Assembly (NCBI GenBank): GCA_022496205.1
Contig: WTXD01000013.1
Location: 124,001 to 188,000 of the forward strand
Direction of reading: 5' to 3'
Length of the DNA: 64,000 bases
Source of the DNA: Gloeopeniophorella convolvens
Lineage: Eukaryota; Basidiomycota; Agaricomycetes; Russulales
Numbering within the stretch: position 1 is the stretch's first letter; every line of letters begins with the position of its first letter. Below the pieces are notes generated by a model. It was not told the DNA's origin and searched no databases. It worked only from the letters and a program-made list of their open reading frames with translations. A program made the position numbers and the translations under genes. Shown piece by piece: positions 1 to 11,457 of the stretch.

Positions 1-674
1 ACCAACATGCTGCGCGAACTTGGAGATGGTGACTGGGTTGCGTGCAGCCGTTTCATCGCGAATTTGCACTTGACGTTTGAATTCCTTGTAGCCCAACCAC
101 TTTTCAAGGAGTTTAGTATATATACTCAACTGTATGGCATGGACAGGACCAACCGCGATGCGGATATGGGTTGTTGTCCTCCCGGCCAGCGGCGCTGGCG
201 ACCTTGCATTGAAGAGAGTATCACACCTTCCCGACGCTGCATCTTCAAGCGAGATACCGACGGTCCCATCGGTACGTATAAAGAAGATGGGCATTTGTAG
301 TTCGGCTTCTTCAACATGTTGCCTTCTGTCTGTGATGCTTTGGGGCTCCCACATGGTTTGAGGCACCACCGTGCCTACTGACACAATGCCCCAGTCGATT
401 GTCCAGGGAGGGTCGCGTTGGCTTGCCGTGGCGACGAGGATGTGCCCGGGGACATGATTGACCACGAAGACAAGTCTTCTAGACGGCGATATCCAAGCAT
501 GATACGGAGGAAGAGTGTTGCTCTTGAATAGGGTCGAAAAGTAACGCTGGGCTGGCTGGGCTTGGAATGTGCGGGAGACGTATCCGTCCACAAGGAGATC
601 AGTCCCCTGAACGAGATGTAAGTCAGAGACAGGAAGTACAAAGATGATCTTACATTTTGAACAGAGTAAGGCAT
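1..674 (-). CDS. Hypothetical Agaricomycete protein, 3' part cut by window edge
   Basis: The function is unknown. Splicing gives exons 674-654, 606-154 and 99-1 (introns 607-653 and 100-153), and the frame stays open to the window edge, so the C-terminus is missing. The start is an ATG in good context (GGAACCATGCC). The visible protein has about 190 residues. It starts MPYSVQNGTDLLVDGY and has a later segment HIRIAWLGYKEFKRQVQIRD, followed by ETAARNPVTISKFAQHVG. From memory, this kind of GYxxWKRQxxxRDET...NP block followed by a KHVG end is a recurrent Agaricomycete-only family with no known role. The 54-nt second intron is in frame, so an unspliced reading is also open. Splicing it out restores the family-like junction. 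No signal peptide or membrane segment is visible. Confidence 0.7.
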
Positions 675-2374
675 GGTTCCGCTGAGAGTTGAAGAGCCAC
701 AGGGGATTGCAAGGCACCCTCCAGGCGTCCCCTCTGATCTTTATACGCATTGCGAATATTGAGTGAGGAGGGCACCCTTGGGCAACAGCTGTGCCGTGCG
801 CCAGGAAATTGTCCACGTTGAGCTAAGTGGCGTGCATTAACGCTCGACTCATCCTATCTTTGTGTTCTTAAAAGCTTATTACATATGAGAGCCTAGAAAG
901 ACTCACGTAGATGAACGACGCCGGTTAGTGGAACTGTGGGCGGCAATTAAGAGATGCATAGAAAGTGCTTGATGTGACGCAAAGTGCGCCTCCGGGGAAT
1001 CGGCCGGGTAAAATGAGCGTGGTTCTCAACATGTAAAGGGCAACAACTCACTACGGTACCTGCACGGAACAGCATTCTGGGCACGAGCGTTAGGCTGCGC
1101 CATACCCCTGGCATTGACCCAGGGCACGACAAACCTTTGTCGCATATATTCCGCAGCCCTGAGGAGCGTAGCGTAGAGTATCAGGAAGCCATGCTGGTCT
1201 CATAGCGTTGGAGCTGACTCTTGATTAATGATTGGCAGAGCGGAACCCCGACGACGCGAGTTGGACGCGAGTGCAACGTGTGTGCATGTGACCTCGGCCG
1301 CGGCCGGGATGTCGCGTCCCCAAAGCTCCGATCACAGTTGGCACCAGCCTGGCCGCCAACACAGGCGTGGAATGAACGTGCCAATACTGTCAATCACATT
1401 ATGCAAGGCCACACATTAAGGACCTCACTCTGGATGGCCCTCCGCCATGTGCTATATTAATTGGGGGCTGTGCTAGCTCCATGGCAATGCTAATGCGGAG
1501 TTTGGTGGTCAGGATCGGCGAAAAACGCCGGAGCCTCTGACTCTAGAAGTTTTATTTGAATACAACCACAAATATCCCATACTGCGCCGGTAAATATCTT
1601 GCTTACGGGAATACGGCTCAGGGGAGGGCCAAGGGCTTCGTACCAACATCCGCGTAGGACGGATGCAAGCACCTATACATACGCCGTATCTTGGCTACGT
1701 TCGTCCGACTCGACGTTCCTGGCATAGTAGCCCCTTCGCCCTGCGACAATGACATACCTCCTTGGGGCTGGGGTGGGTAGTACGGTTTGGGTCGGGCGGC
1801 CTAAATTCAGAATCTCTATGGTAAGATGGTGGGCTACAAGGCCACTGCCCTTTGATGAAGGGCGCGGAGCAAGCGACTCAGATTGGGACGTAGATCGATC
1901 GAAGCAAGGGGAAAAGAGAGTTACATGAAAGAAGTATCAAAGCTCACCGACTCGAGAAGCTCGCCGGAGAGACTGCAGGAGCAGAACTCGGTAAACTACT
2001 CTGGTGCCGAAGTATCCGGAGATTATGATACAGTGACCTACAGTGACTCATGAGGTAGAGCCCTGGTAGGTCTCGGGAAAACTACTAGCAAAAGTACTTG
2101 ATCCTGAGATCTGAATTCGTCGAGGTCAGAGCTACAGATGAATGGAATCAAAAGTAGAACGGAGTTGGATTTAGGCAGTGCGCCTGCCACACGGCGAGCT
2201 CTGGGTCAGAAACGTCCGCCATCGAATCCATCTATGACGGAGAACGAAGACCAATGGTCTTTCCTTCAAGCAATTGGCCCTTCCAAAAGTGCGAATCGCA
2301 GTTCCAACTGGGGCGAAACGAGCGCATGGTGACGCGCCGAAGCACTATAACTACTACAACTGAGCACTACAGCC
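675..2374. other. Intergenic, no supportable gene
   Basis: This 1.7-kb stretch separates the start of the unknown gene from the 3' end of DBP10. All open frames are short and carry no recognisable motif or convincing chain of splice sites. No repeat or RNA gene was noticed. Confidence 0.5.
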
Positions 2375-5300
2375 CTATCGCTTCCCTCTCTTGCGGCTGG
2401 GCCGTGCATTCTTCGCCTTCCTATGTTCCATAACCTTACGACCCTTGCGGATTTGTTCCACCGATTTGATTTCGTTCCGTACGCGCCCTATGGACTTGCC
2501 ACCGTATCGGCCTGGAGTTTTCGCACCTGCACGCCCCTTTCTCGGGGGCTCTGCGCTAGCCCCAGCACCGGAAGTTTCTGCCTTCTTCTTCAGCACGCGG
2601 GTCTTTCGCTCGTATGTCGTAGTGAGCTTGTCGAGGGGCTTTGCGGAGCTGCTCGAATTGTGCTTGAATCGCTTGTGGGCGGGAAGCCGACGCTCTGTCT
2701 CTGCCTCTCCGACGCGAGGAAGAGACACATGTGCTTTAGTGCGCCATTCATCGAAACGGCCACTGCGATAGGTTGCGGGCAGTTTGACACCACTCTCCGT
2801 CTTGACCATCTTCATATTGTCTGCACCTGCGCCATCACCGCGAACGAACTTTTTCTTCTTCTTGTCCCATATCGTTTTTGAGTTGGCGCGCTTTTGGGCA
2901 GCGACGCCTTCGTCTCCTGCGAGATCGAAAGTCACATTGCGCGCCTGTTCTGCAAAGGTTTCTCCGTCGCGTAGAGAATACCTGAGCATCATCAGTTTCG
3001 TTCCACGGTGTCCCCAATCGGAACACACCCTTTGTCCGCATTTGCGCCAGTCTGATAGTGCGACATGTAAAACTCGGAGTCACGATACTTTTCTTTCGAG
3101 ACCTTCGACGAGGACGTTTCGAAGACGGCCTGCCGACATGTTAGCCTTGGACTATCGGCAGCCGGAGTTTTCACGTACGTTAATTTCGTCTTCATCTGCC
3201 ATTTCCACATCGCCATCTTCCCGGGGATCATGCTCTCTCGACCCGTCGGCGGAAGCGCTACTGGCAGCTATTTGGGCCAGCTCTCTCCGCTCAGCTGCCT
3301 TGCTGAGCGCCTTCCTACGTTCCTTCATCAGATCTGCGTTCCCATTTTTGCCGCGCGAGCCAATTTCGAGGGCCGTTTCTGCTGGTCTGAAGGAGTCGAC
3401 AACTGCGAGAAGCGCACGACGGCGTCCGTCGTCGGCTGTTGGGTCTGGACTTGATGCCTGCCCTCTGAGCTGTAGTACAGGGTGCACACCGCCTGCCGCG
3501 CCGGCGGAGACCAGGCCCCAGCGAGCAGGATCCTGCGACATCTCTTTCGCGCGCGCATAGCTTGCAGGGCTTGCGTGTCCACGTGAGCGCTCGTACATCG
3601 CATGCCCTTTACGCATGACGCTGCGCAACGTGGGTAAGGCATGGGTTTCGGCATCCAAGGCGCGGATGTAAGCGACCTCGTCGTCGACAGCATCACGGGG
3701 GAATGCGCCAAGCACGAGGTGTTCTGTGTACGCAGACTCGTCACCATCCGGTGCATCGCGCGTGAGGGGCCGGCCAAGGAAAAGCTGCAGCTCGAGGAGA
3801 TAAGGCAGTTCAGTTGGGCTTGCAAATGACCACGCCCACCCAGGTCGACCTGCGCGCGCAGTACGCCCTACTCGGTGCACAAATACGCGCGTTCCTTGTG
3901 GGAAATCATAGTTGACGACATTCGCCAGAATGGGAATATCTATGCCTCGTGCCGCCACGTCTGTCACCACCAGCACGTTGGTGTGACCACGTCGGAATTG
4001 CTCCATCTGGCTTGTGCGCGCGGACTGATCGAGAGAACCATATATGTGGGAAACCGCATACCCAGCGGCAGTGAGAAGGGTGGTGAGGTATTCAACGTGA
4101 TGTTTTGTGGCTGCGAAGACCAGAGTTTGGTGAGGTGCGGTAAACTGCTCATGGGTTTGGCGCGACTTCTTGCCCTTGGAATGTTCTCCATCCTTGGTCT
4201 GAGCGTCTGGCTTGCTGGAGCCCAACGGTACCCCAATTATGTCACGGAGAAGGACAAGGAGGCAGGCGTCTTTTTCGTCCTGCTTGACGGAAAAAAAGGC
4301 CATCCGAAGATCTGAGCTAATTTTGCTTTCCGCATCGAGGCGCACAAGTTTCGGATCTTGTAAACCTGCTTTAGCAAATTCCACGAGCGACTTCGGTAAT
4401 GTCGCAGAAAAGAGGAGCGTTTGGCGGCTTGTAGGGAGGCGGTGAATGATTTCTGTAAGGGCAGTTTCGAAGCCCATTTCGAAAAGGCGGTCCGCCTCAT
4501 CAAACACAACATACTGCACAGACCGGAGATCGAGGTTCATCTCCACCGCAAGGTGCAGCAATCGACCGGGAGTGGCGATGATTCTGGAAGTCAAACACAT
4601 TAAACATATGTCGCGTAAGAAACAAAGGAAATGAAGTCACGCACACGTCGGGATTGCTTGAGATCATCTCAAACTGTTCATCCAACCCCTCCCCTCCAAC
4701 CACCAAACCCCAGCGCAGACTCTGGCCCCGCTTGCCGCTTTCCAGATCGTCTCCATTTTTATCGCCGGCGTGATCTCCTTCTCCTTCTCGCCATCCGCGC
4801 GCCAACTCTTTGCCGACTTTCAATATCTGAAGGGCAAGTTCTCGGGTCGGCAGTAGGATAAGTGCCCTTGCCCCAAATGTGGTCGAGTGCCGGCCTCCCA
4901 GGCGTTGTATGAGGGGAATAAGGAAGGCGAGGCTTTTTCCAGAACCGGTGCGGGCCATTCCTACGAGGTCACGGGGAGGATTGGAGAGAAGGACTGGGAT
5001 GGAAAGTCGCTGGATCGGAGTAGGCGTGCGGAATCCTTGCAAGGTCAAGGATCGCAGTATCCATGGGTGGAGACCTGTAAAATCCGATGTCAAGGGAGGC
5101 TATCAGAAATTGAACAAGACGGCGCACCCATGCTCTGGAAGCTTCCGCCTCCCACCTCTCCCTTTGCAAGCTTATTCTTGCCCTTGGTATTTTTCAGGAG
5201 CTCCGTTCCATCTTTGGTATTGCGCTTCGAGATTGAGCTTCTTATGAGCTCCTCCAAGTCAGTGTCGTCGTCGTCGTCGTCGGGTGGGGCAAGGACCAGA

Positions 5301-5470
5301 GGTCCCTTCCCTTTCCGTGAAGGTGCTTTCCGTTGAGTCAGAGCAGAAGAGATGTCGACAGCGTCTTGTTCGAAACCCGAAGGCCCCGCGTCTGACGTTA
5401 AGGACGAGCTAGATGCATCAGACTCATCCTCACTCGCTACGGAGGTTGCATGCCGCTTCTTGGACAGCAT
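2375..5470 (-). CDS. DBP10: ATP-dependent DEAD-box RNA helicase DBP10
   Basis: This is a nucleolar RNA helicase for 60S ribosome assembly (yeast Dbp10, human DDX54). Five exons (5470-5128, 5074-4645, 4583-3179, 3129-3029, 2981-2375) join to 961 residues. The N-terminus is acidic with a run of Asp. It is followed by a Q-motif region (GFRTPTPIQ, about 128-136), Walker A ARTGSGKS (about 155), PTRELALQ, ATPGR (about 261), DEAD (about 287), SAT (about 319) and, near 490, VHRVGRTARAG. The C-terminus carries the DBP10CT-type block YMSHYQTGANADKG-YSLRDGETFAEQA and ends in a basic Lys/Arg tail. All helicase motifs are intact, so the enzyme should be active. The family assignment rests on the DBP10CT block, which other DEAD-box proteins lack. 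The C-terminal extension also contains a long Ser/Asp/Arg-rich linker. Confidence 0.95.
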
Positions 5471-5898
5471 ACTCGTAGTATTTGAGCTACAAGGTCACCT
5501 TTGTCGCCGTCGAAGGGCTCGAGCAGCAAATTTGGATTAAGTAATCCCGGTCACCGGGCCGAAGAATTCCGTGGTCTCTCGCGCTGCCATGGTCGCCTCA
5601 AAATCTGTTGCCGGCTTGCTCAAGGCAAGATATTCACACACCATCGCCAATTCCCATACTTCAGCTTCGCACGCATCGCCGGATCACACTCGACCACGGA
5701 TGCGAGAGAACCAAACTTTCATTGGACCATCATCCAAGCCTCCGCGGCGTCAGTCGTGTGGGGGACCGACCGACTCAACCAGTTAAGTCACTAATGTACA
5801 TGAGCTTCTATAAAGAAACATTGGAATACGGGGCAACCGAATTTCCCGAGAAAATACAATAACGTCTAATTTCCACGAGTGGGGCATCATTCGAGTCA

Positions 5899-7590
5899 TT
5901 AGGGTGAATCGGGTTCGTCGCCGGGGTGGTAGCTCTGCACTTGTACCTGCGGGACGACCGAGCGGAGCGTCTGGACATGCCAGGACGTCGCTTTGCAGGC
6001 CGCGAGCGTTACCTTCCTTACCGGGGCATTCATCCTGGCGCGCATTGTGAAATTGCCATACATCTCCACCCCGAGTTGCTGCTTGAGGCCGTACGGCCGC
6101 CCCAATTCCACCTCTGAAATGGTGAGCTCCCGCAGGGCAGGATAGTGCAGCTGCCGACGCTTGTTTGGGGCCAGATATGCGATGAGGCGGACGGCAGGGG
6201 CGCCGGAAACCTCCATGTACCGTATCTTCTGGTACTTTGCGAAGATGTCGTTCCAGCCATCCTCGGGCCACAGATTGACGGGATGCGTCGGCATGTCGAT
6301 GGCGACAGCGCGGAGATCGTCCAGCGGCAACGTGCGGCAGACCTGCTTGACGTACTCGAAAGTGAGCGGGAGACTGTGGGGGTTATACTCCACGCAGAAC
6401 TCGAGGATGGGGGCCTCTCTCCCTCCGTCGAGGCCGTGCGGGATTTTCGGGATACTCCAGGCCTCAAAAACGAGCGCGGGTCCGTACACTTCGTGGGAGA
6501 TCCGCAGACCCTGGATTGGAGGAAGGTGGGTTCCGCGCGCCCGAACATGCGCCGCGAGGTGCTGCACGATGGGGAGGCAATTGGAGGCGCGCTGGCGAGT
6601 TGGGAGGTGGTTGAGCGCGAGCCGCGCAGACGGTGGGATGCGCAGTCTCTGTGCCAGGCCAAGGGACGTCTGCGCGTTTCCATCGAGCGCTACGCTGGAC
6701 ATGTACGGCATGTTGAGTTGGAACTGTTGTACGTTCGGGGAGGACACGCAGGGAGGAAGGCATTTGATAAGTGTGAGGGTCTGCAGATGCGGCATGTATC
6801 GCAGCGAGAGCGTGATGTTGTCAAAGGAGGTCGTCCTAGACTGGGGAGCTACGCGCGCTGCGTAGGTGTCATCCGGACTCATGATTTCTAGGTGCGTCAA
6901 CGAATTTTGGAGGACGCTAGCCCACATGAAATGGTATCCCCGAAGGCTCAGGTGTTGTAGACGGGGAAACCGAGAGTGTGTAATCATGCAAGAAGGGATC
7001 ATAGCGTGGCGAGCCCCTGCTGGCGTAGGCCTGTGGCCCTTGGGCGGCTCATGCAAGAGAACGAGTTTCTCCAACAGCGTCCATGTTCGGCCGTGTATTA
7101 CAGTTGGAAGTTGACCGACAAGAGCATCGTCGCTCGATAGACCGACGGTCCGAAAATGCTGCGAGCGCGCAGTAAACAACGACGAAATAGCTTGCCTCTC
7201 GTCGGCGTCCTCTACGACCGTGTCCAAGCCGAGCGGGACGGCTTTGGCCCGCTGCAGCATCAATGTTATCCAATACTTTCCAAGGTTGACCGTCAGGTCG
7301 TTCCAAAGCCTTGGCTCGGATATGGCGGCGCTTCTCCACATGCGACACACGTGTGAGACCTTGACCCAGCCTAGACATTCTGTCGTCGCAGAAACCCAGC
7401 GACTCCCTTCTTCTTCCATACCCAAGGGTTCGTTGGCAGAGCAGAACATGAAGATGGTCCCAAGGACCTCCATAGGGAGCTTGTAGACGGGTGGAGTCCA
7501 AGCTACTCTTCTGCCTACATAGCCTCCGTAAGAACTTGATCCTCGCAGGGCTTGTTGTATGGGTGCGTAGGCGGGGGGATAACGGGACAT
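5899..7590 (-). CDS. F-box-like domain protein
   Basis: This intronless gene encodes 563 residues. The ATG at 7590 was chosen because the longer frame upstream begins with GTG. Near the N-terminus, VYKLPMEVLGTIFMFC followed by W(V)KVSHVCRMWRSAAISEPRLW is the F-box-like signature seen in very large Agaricomycete families. In that family the F-box binds Skp1 in an SCF ubiquitin ligase. The rest of the protein looks like degenerate leucine-rich repeats (LEKLVLL, LQHLSLRGY, LTHLEIMS, LQTLTLIKC), which would be the substrate-recruiting part. The target cannot be predicted. Such genes are highly expanded and fast-evolving in mushrooms, so no orthologue name is given. Confidence 0.85.
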   Translation of the reverse strand: MSRYPPAYAPIQQALRGSSSYGGYVGRRVAWTPPVYKLPMEVLGTIFMFCSANEPLGMEEEGSRWVSATTECLGWVKVSHVCRMWRSAAISEPRLWNDLTVNLGKYWITLMLQRAKAVPLGLDTVVEDADERQAISSLFTARSQHFRTVGLSSDDALVGQLPTVIHGRTWTLLEKLVLLHEPPKGHRPTPAGARHAMIPSCMITHSRFPRLQHLSLRGYHFMWASVLQNSLTHLEIMSPDDTYAARVAPQSRTTSFDNITLSLRYMPHLQTLTLIKCLPPCVSSPNVQQFQLNMPYMSSVALDGNAQTSLGLAQRLRIPPSARLALNHLPTRQRASNCLPIVQHLAAHVRARGTHLPPIQGLRISHEVYGPALVFEAWSIPKIPHGLDGGREAPILEFCVEYNPHSLPLTFEYVKQVCRTLPLDDLRAVAIDMPTHPVNLWPEDGWNDIFAKYQKIRYMEVSGAPAVRLIAYLAPNKRRQLHYPALRELTISEVELGRPYGLKQQLGVEMYGNFTMRARMNAPVRKVTLAACKATSWHVQTLRSVVPQVQVQSYHPGDEPDSP

Positions 7591-8440
7591 GGATGAGATA
7601 TTGCAGCTTTCTGCTTGTAAGCAAATCTGAGGGACGTTGGGGGATAAGTTGCTCAGAGACCTGCGGACGAGAAGGTGCACTTATATCCCTATGAGGGGCA
7701 GACGGTGCCACAAATACCAGCATCATTGCACCCGTGGCTTGACTGCTGATTGGGGAAGAATACGGCCTCAGCCACGTTGACATAAGAGACGCAGCCTGAG
7801 CTCAACATCAACCGACCGCAGCAGCAAGAGGCAGTGCTCTGCGATCTTGCCTGTGATTATTCCTCCAAGGCGTCCGAGCACCAGGAGGCCTGCGAAGAAG
7901 GCCATAACAGATAGAAGCACATAGCCGTAGCAGGGACACGCACATCGAAAACGACCAGCTGAAGGCCGTGGTAACAGGATACAAGAGACACATTCTACCA
8001 CAATGTGAGGTTCCGTCGTTATGGGCCCAAAGCTGCTGCACCCTGTCGCTGGATGGAATGACTGGACAAGAGCTCGGTGCGGCCAACTATGGTCAGTGCG
8101 CGTCGATGCGCTGAGTTTGGATTCCGGCCCGGGGGCAATGGCAGTTGTAATTGCGGCAGCGCACCGCGCTGCGAGCAGGCACAAGTACAAGAGCGCGTCG
8201 GAGGGCCCAAGGACAATATATACAACCTCCGGACTTGAAGAGGCCTCGAGGGCTGTGCAGTTACCGACTGGTTCTTGTCGAGCATATCAAACAGACAACA
8301 GCAAACGTCAACTTTAAGCACAGATTCGAATATGCATTCATCAAGGAACAAGAACGCTATGTAAAACGAATCAAAGTGTGCATTGTCCAGGGTGAGAAAC
8401 ATTGTCCGCATTCGACAAGGTTGCCAACATCCATGCATCT
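7591..8440. other. Intergenic between F-box gene and KRE9-like gene
   Basis: The 850-bp stretch contains the F-box promoter and the 3' flank of the small secreted protein gene. Only short, motif-free frames were seen. Confidence 0.5.
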
Positions 8441-8958
8441 CTAATCAATGATGAACTCATTGGACGCATCGCTGGAGTCGCCGATCGCTAGTAACCATGG
8501 GATGTCAGACGATCTGTGCAGCGGTGCTGGGCCCATGCACTCACCAATGAAGTACCTGGATCCGGCGGGGACGTCAGGCACGGTGATCTCTTGGGTACCG
8601 GCGGAGAGGGAGACGCCAGTCGCGAGCGGGTGATCTACAACGGCAGCGCCGCCAGCAGGTCAGAAAACGAGCAGCGCCACGTGTTGCACAGAGTTAAACC
8701 CTTACCAGTGTCGAGGTGCTCCGAGTCGCTGCCAATGGCGAAGTGGCCGAGCAGGATTTCCGTGGGGTTGGGGTCCGCGCCCGCTCCGGTGGTGTCCCAG
8801 GTGACATTCTGCTTCGTGCCCACGACCCAGACGGTGCCCGTGGTGGGCTGCAGGATCTTCGGCCTGACCACGGCCCTAGCCGTGTTCACGGAGGCGGAGG
8901 TAGCAGAGCCCAGGGCAGCCATGGTGACAGCGATGAGGAGAGCAGCGAAAGACTTCAT
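8441..8958 (-). CDS. Small secreted KRE9/KNH1 N-terminal-like (Ser-Thr-rich GPI family) protein
   Basis: Three exons (8958-8706, 8634-8545, 8487-8441; introns of 71 and 57 nt) encode only 129 residues. The N-terminus MKSFAALLIAVTMAALGSA is a clear signal peptide. The mature part has the Kre9/Knh1-like Ig-type fold motifs: a P.ILQPTTGTVWVVGTKQNVTWDT segment (split here only for length) and, near the end, YFIAIGDSSDASNEFIID. In this family such domains occur in cell-wall or GPI proteins linked to beta-1,6-glucan. This copy stops directly after the domain, with no Ser/Thr-rich stalk or GPI signal, so it should be freely secreted. The start was chosen at the signal peptide. An upstream in-frame extension lies in the promoter, behind a TATA box. 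Confidence 0.85.
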
Positions 8959-9039
8959 GGTGGTGAATGAGAGCTGTGTGAGTGCGGGTCCTACAACTGA
9001 AGGGTGGAGGATGAGTTTGTGGTGCTGCAGACTGGGCCC

Positions 9040-9047
9040 TTTTATAT
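9040..9047 (-). promoter_or_regulatory. TATA box of the KRE9-like gene
   Basis: On the minus strand the sequence reads ATATAAAAGGG, about 82-89 nt upstream of the ATG at 8958. That is a normal spacing for a strongly expressed secreted-protein gene. Confidence 0.6.
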
Positions 9048-10002
9048 GCAGGACGGCTCTTGCTGTTCGCCGAGCTGCTAAGCGTCGGCGAGCACTCGAC
9101 CACCGGTCTGGCACGCGGCTACAGGTGCCGCACGCACTCTCCCGACGTCAACTATGCAAGACGGTGCCCTTACGGTAGTTGCATCTCGTCAGGCGAGACG
9201 CCTGGTCGCGACTGAGAGCGGACCTTCATTAAGCCTGGACTCACAAGCGGCATGGAGACGCTGCTGGCTGCTGTTGATCGTCGGTAGAGAATGCAGTGAG
9301 AACGTGACATGCTCTGGCTCCTACGGCAGTAGTCCGGACTTGAATGCCGCCCCCACAGTGCAGTCCATTGCGCGCCGGAAGCTCCAAGTGTCAGCATCTT
9401 TAGGGTAACCGGTAACCGGTGATCGCGGGGGTTGGCTGACGCAGGGACGGCCTCTATAACAGGGACTTGCTGCCGAGAATTAGCGAGGACCGTAGACTCG
9501 AGCATCAGGATGGCGTCCATTAATCAGCTGACGAGCAGCGGGAAACCCTGACCGAGCGGAATTCAGAAGTAGCGTCCCTGCACTAATGTGTCGAGCAGAG
9601 ATGAGGTGCTGACCAGGGCCCCCAAGCACGCACAGAAGGCGAGGAACGTTGGCCGATTTTAGATATGACGCACAAGCAAGATGCACTGCGCAGGTCGGAC
9701 TGCAGACTTCTCATTTCACGCGGTGCGGCACCCAATTTCACCGCTCGCCCTGTCTTCACGCAATCAGTCGGCGGAGGACAGCTACGGCGCACTTATGCGA
9801 AGAGTCGACGTACCGCGGCAGAATCATACGTGCACGGCATCCTGTACGCCGTGTGCAGGAATAACATACTAGCACCATCCAGCTATGCGAGCTCGCGATC
9901 ACCCGCTTCACCCGTCGAAAGAGAACCTGTGAATGAATACATAGTCGCTGATTATACAGAAATACGATACATGAGCATGGGTATACCGCAGACGGTCTTC
10001 CA
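9048..10002. other. Intergenic, no supportable gene
   Basis: Nearly 1 kb between the KRE9-like promoter and the 3' end of DUO1. A short iteration GTAACCGGTAACCGGTGA at about 9406-9423 is the only structure noticed. Open frames running into DUO1 from here are antisense by-products of its GC-rich codons. Confidence 0.45.
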
Positions 10003-11224
10003 TCACGGCCGTTTTGAGACGCCACGGGGTATACCCGTCCCGCGCGCCGTGGACGCAGACGCAGACGACGAGGGTCGCGCGACCCTCGACGAGGGCCCGC
10101 TGTCCATCCTCGCATGCCCGCCCGCCGCCGACGCAGAACCTGCCGAACAGCGCGCGTCAGCAAAAGCAGCGCCACGACCAGCAGCAAGCCTGCGCACCCG
10201 CCCTCGAGAGACCGCCCCGCGCCGCCGCGCGCATCGACGCGCGCGTCCCGCGCACGCCCCGCACGCCGCTCGTGCTGCGCGCCACGCTGCGGTCCTTCTT
10301 CCCGCGCTCGGTGCGCTCCGCCTCCTCGCGCACCGCGCATGCCTGCGCCTCGCGCTCGCGCTGCTCCTGCTCGCGCTGCGCCGCAAGCAGGCGCTCCTCC
10401 TCTTCACGGCGGCGCTGCTCCTCGCGCGCGCGTTCCTCCTCCTCAAGCAGGGCCTCGTCCTAGCGGCGCGCGCATCAGCTGGCAGCCACAGCAGAGGGGG
10501 GAGGACAGGGGAGGGACGGCGCACCGCCTCGGCGCCTTGCCAGCGCTCGTCGAAGATGAGCCGCGCGACCTGCTCCGACTTGGCCAAGATGGCAATGTAC
10601 TTGTTCAGCAGCGCGTCGGTGTGCCCGAGCTGCGCCGCGACGCGCTGCCCCCGCGAGCCGACCGACCGCGCGTGAGCACAGCCCCAGACGAGCGGACGCG
10701 CGGGGCGCGGCACGCACCTCGGTCCCGGCCTGCGTCTCGCGCAGCGCGTCGGCGTACACCGCGAACGCACCGTTCAGCTGGCGCAGCACGAACAGGTCGT
10801 TCTGCAGTTTCTCCTCGCGCGACTGCGCGGCGAGGCGCGGCGCGTCTGCGTCAACGTGCACCGTCACGTCTCCATCGCTCTCCTCGCCCTCCGTCTCGGC
10901 GTCCGCGGCCTCCATCTCCTCGTTCTCCTCGCCGAGTGCGCCGAGAGCGCTCTGCTCTTGCTCGTCGATACTGTCGTCCGCCGGCGCGCCGAATCCGAGG
11001 GTCTGCGCTATCGACTGGCGCGCGCCCTGTGCCTGCTTCCGTTTCAGCGGGGCAGTGGGGCGAGTTGTGCGCCGGGGGGCGACGGAGAGGTCGGAGAGGG
11101 AGAGGTCGTCGCCACGGGGGCCAGTGCGGGAGGCGGAACTGGCGGAGGAGAGGGAGAACTGCGGGGATTCGGAGAGGAGGCGCGAGCCGCTTGGCGGGAA
11201 GGCTGTCGAGTCTAGCGAGTCCAT
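10003..11224 (-). CDS. DUO1: DASH/Dam1 complex subunit DUO1
   Basis: Duo1 is a subunit of the fungal DASH ring, which couples kinetochores to microtubules in mitosis. Four exons (11224-10718, 10644-10525, 10459-10198, 10139-10003) give 341 residues. The conserved Duo1 core is split by intron 1: LQNDLFVLRQLNGAFAVYAD then ALRETQAGTE, rejoined to RVAAQLGHTDALLNKYIAIL and AKSEQVARLIFDERWQGAE. It is followed by a highly charged Glu/Arg coiled coil, and the protein ends GTGIPRGVSKRP, a C-terminus typical of basidiomycete Duo1. The ATG at 11224 was chosen because the frame upstream opens with GTG. The N-terminal 150 residues are Ser-rich and acidic, and probably disordered. No other DASH subunit lies nearby. 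Confidence 0.92.
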
Positions 11225-11368
11225 CGAAGGCGCGCCGGTGCCAGTGGACACTTGGTGGACACAGTAATCGGAGAGATGAGCTGGTCGCGATCGACGGGTT
11301 CACAGCGGCCACGTGACCGGCACGTGGCCCCCAATCGGAGCTGAGCTGAATGGGCGGCGTCTCGCGCC

Positions 11369-11448
11369 GGTGCTATAGTGTAGTGGTTATCACAGTGGAT
11401 TCTGACCAGAGACTCTCGCTAACCCAGGTTCGATTCCTGGTAGTACCT
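11369..11448 (+). tRNA. tRNA-Gln (anticodon CTG), short intron likely
   Basis: The acceptor stem GGTGCTA pairs with TAGTACC (one G-U), followed by a T discriminator. The D-arm TAGTGTAGTGGTTATCAC and T-arm CCAGG-TTCGATT-CCTGG are standard. The anticodon loop begins TTCTGA, placing CTG at 34-36, which with the T discriminator is typical of fungal tRNA-Gln. The 80-nt length leaves room for an intron of about 8 nt after position 37. The anticodon stem is weak: GTGGA against CTCGC gives two G-C pairs, two G-U pairs and one A-C mismatch. The gene may therefore be partly decayed or the exact intron may differ. Confidence 0.8.
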
Positions 11449-11452
11449 ACGT

Positions 11453-11457
11453 CTTTT
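11453..11457 (+). terminator. RNA polymerase III terminator of the tRNA gene
   Basis: A run of five T begins 5 nt after the tRNA 3' end (ACGTCTTTTTAC), the usual Pol III stop signal. Confidence 0.7.

Noticed and set aside
10114..11316. Plus-strand 400-codon frame over the DUO1 locus
   Set aside because: It is antisense to DUO1, is nearly all Arg/Ala/Pro/Ser and has no domain.
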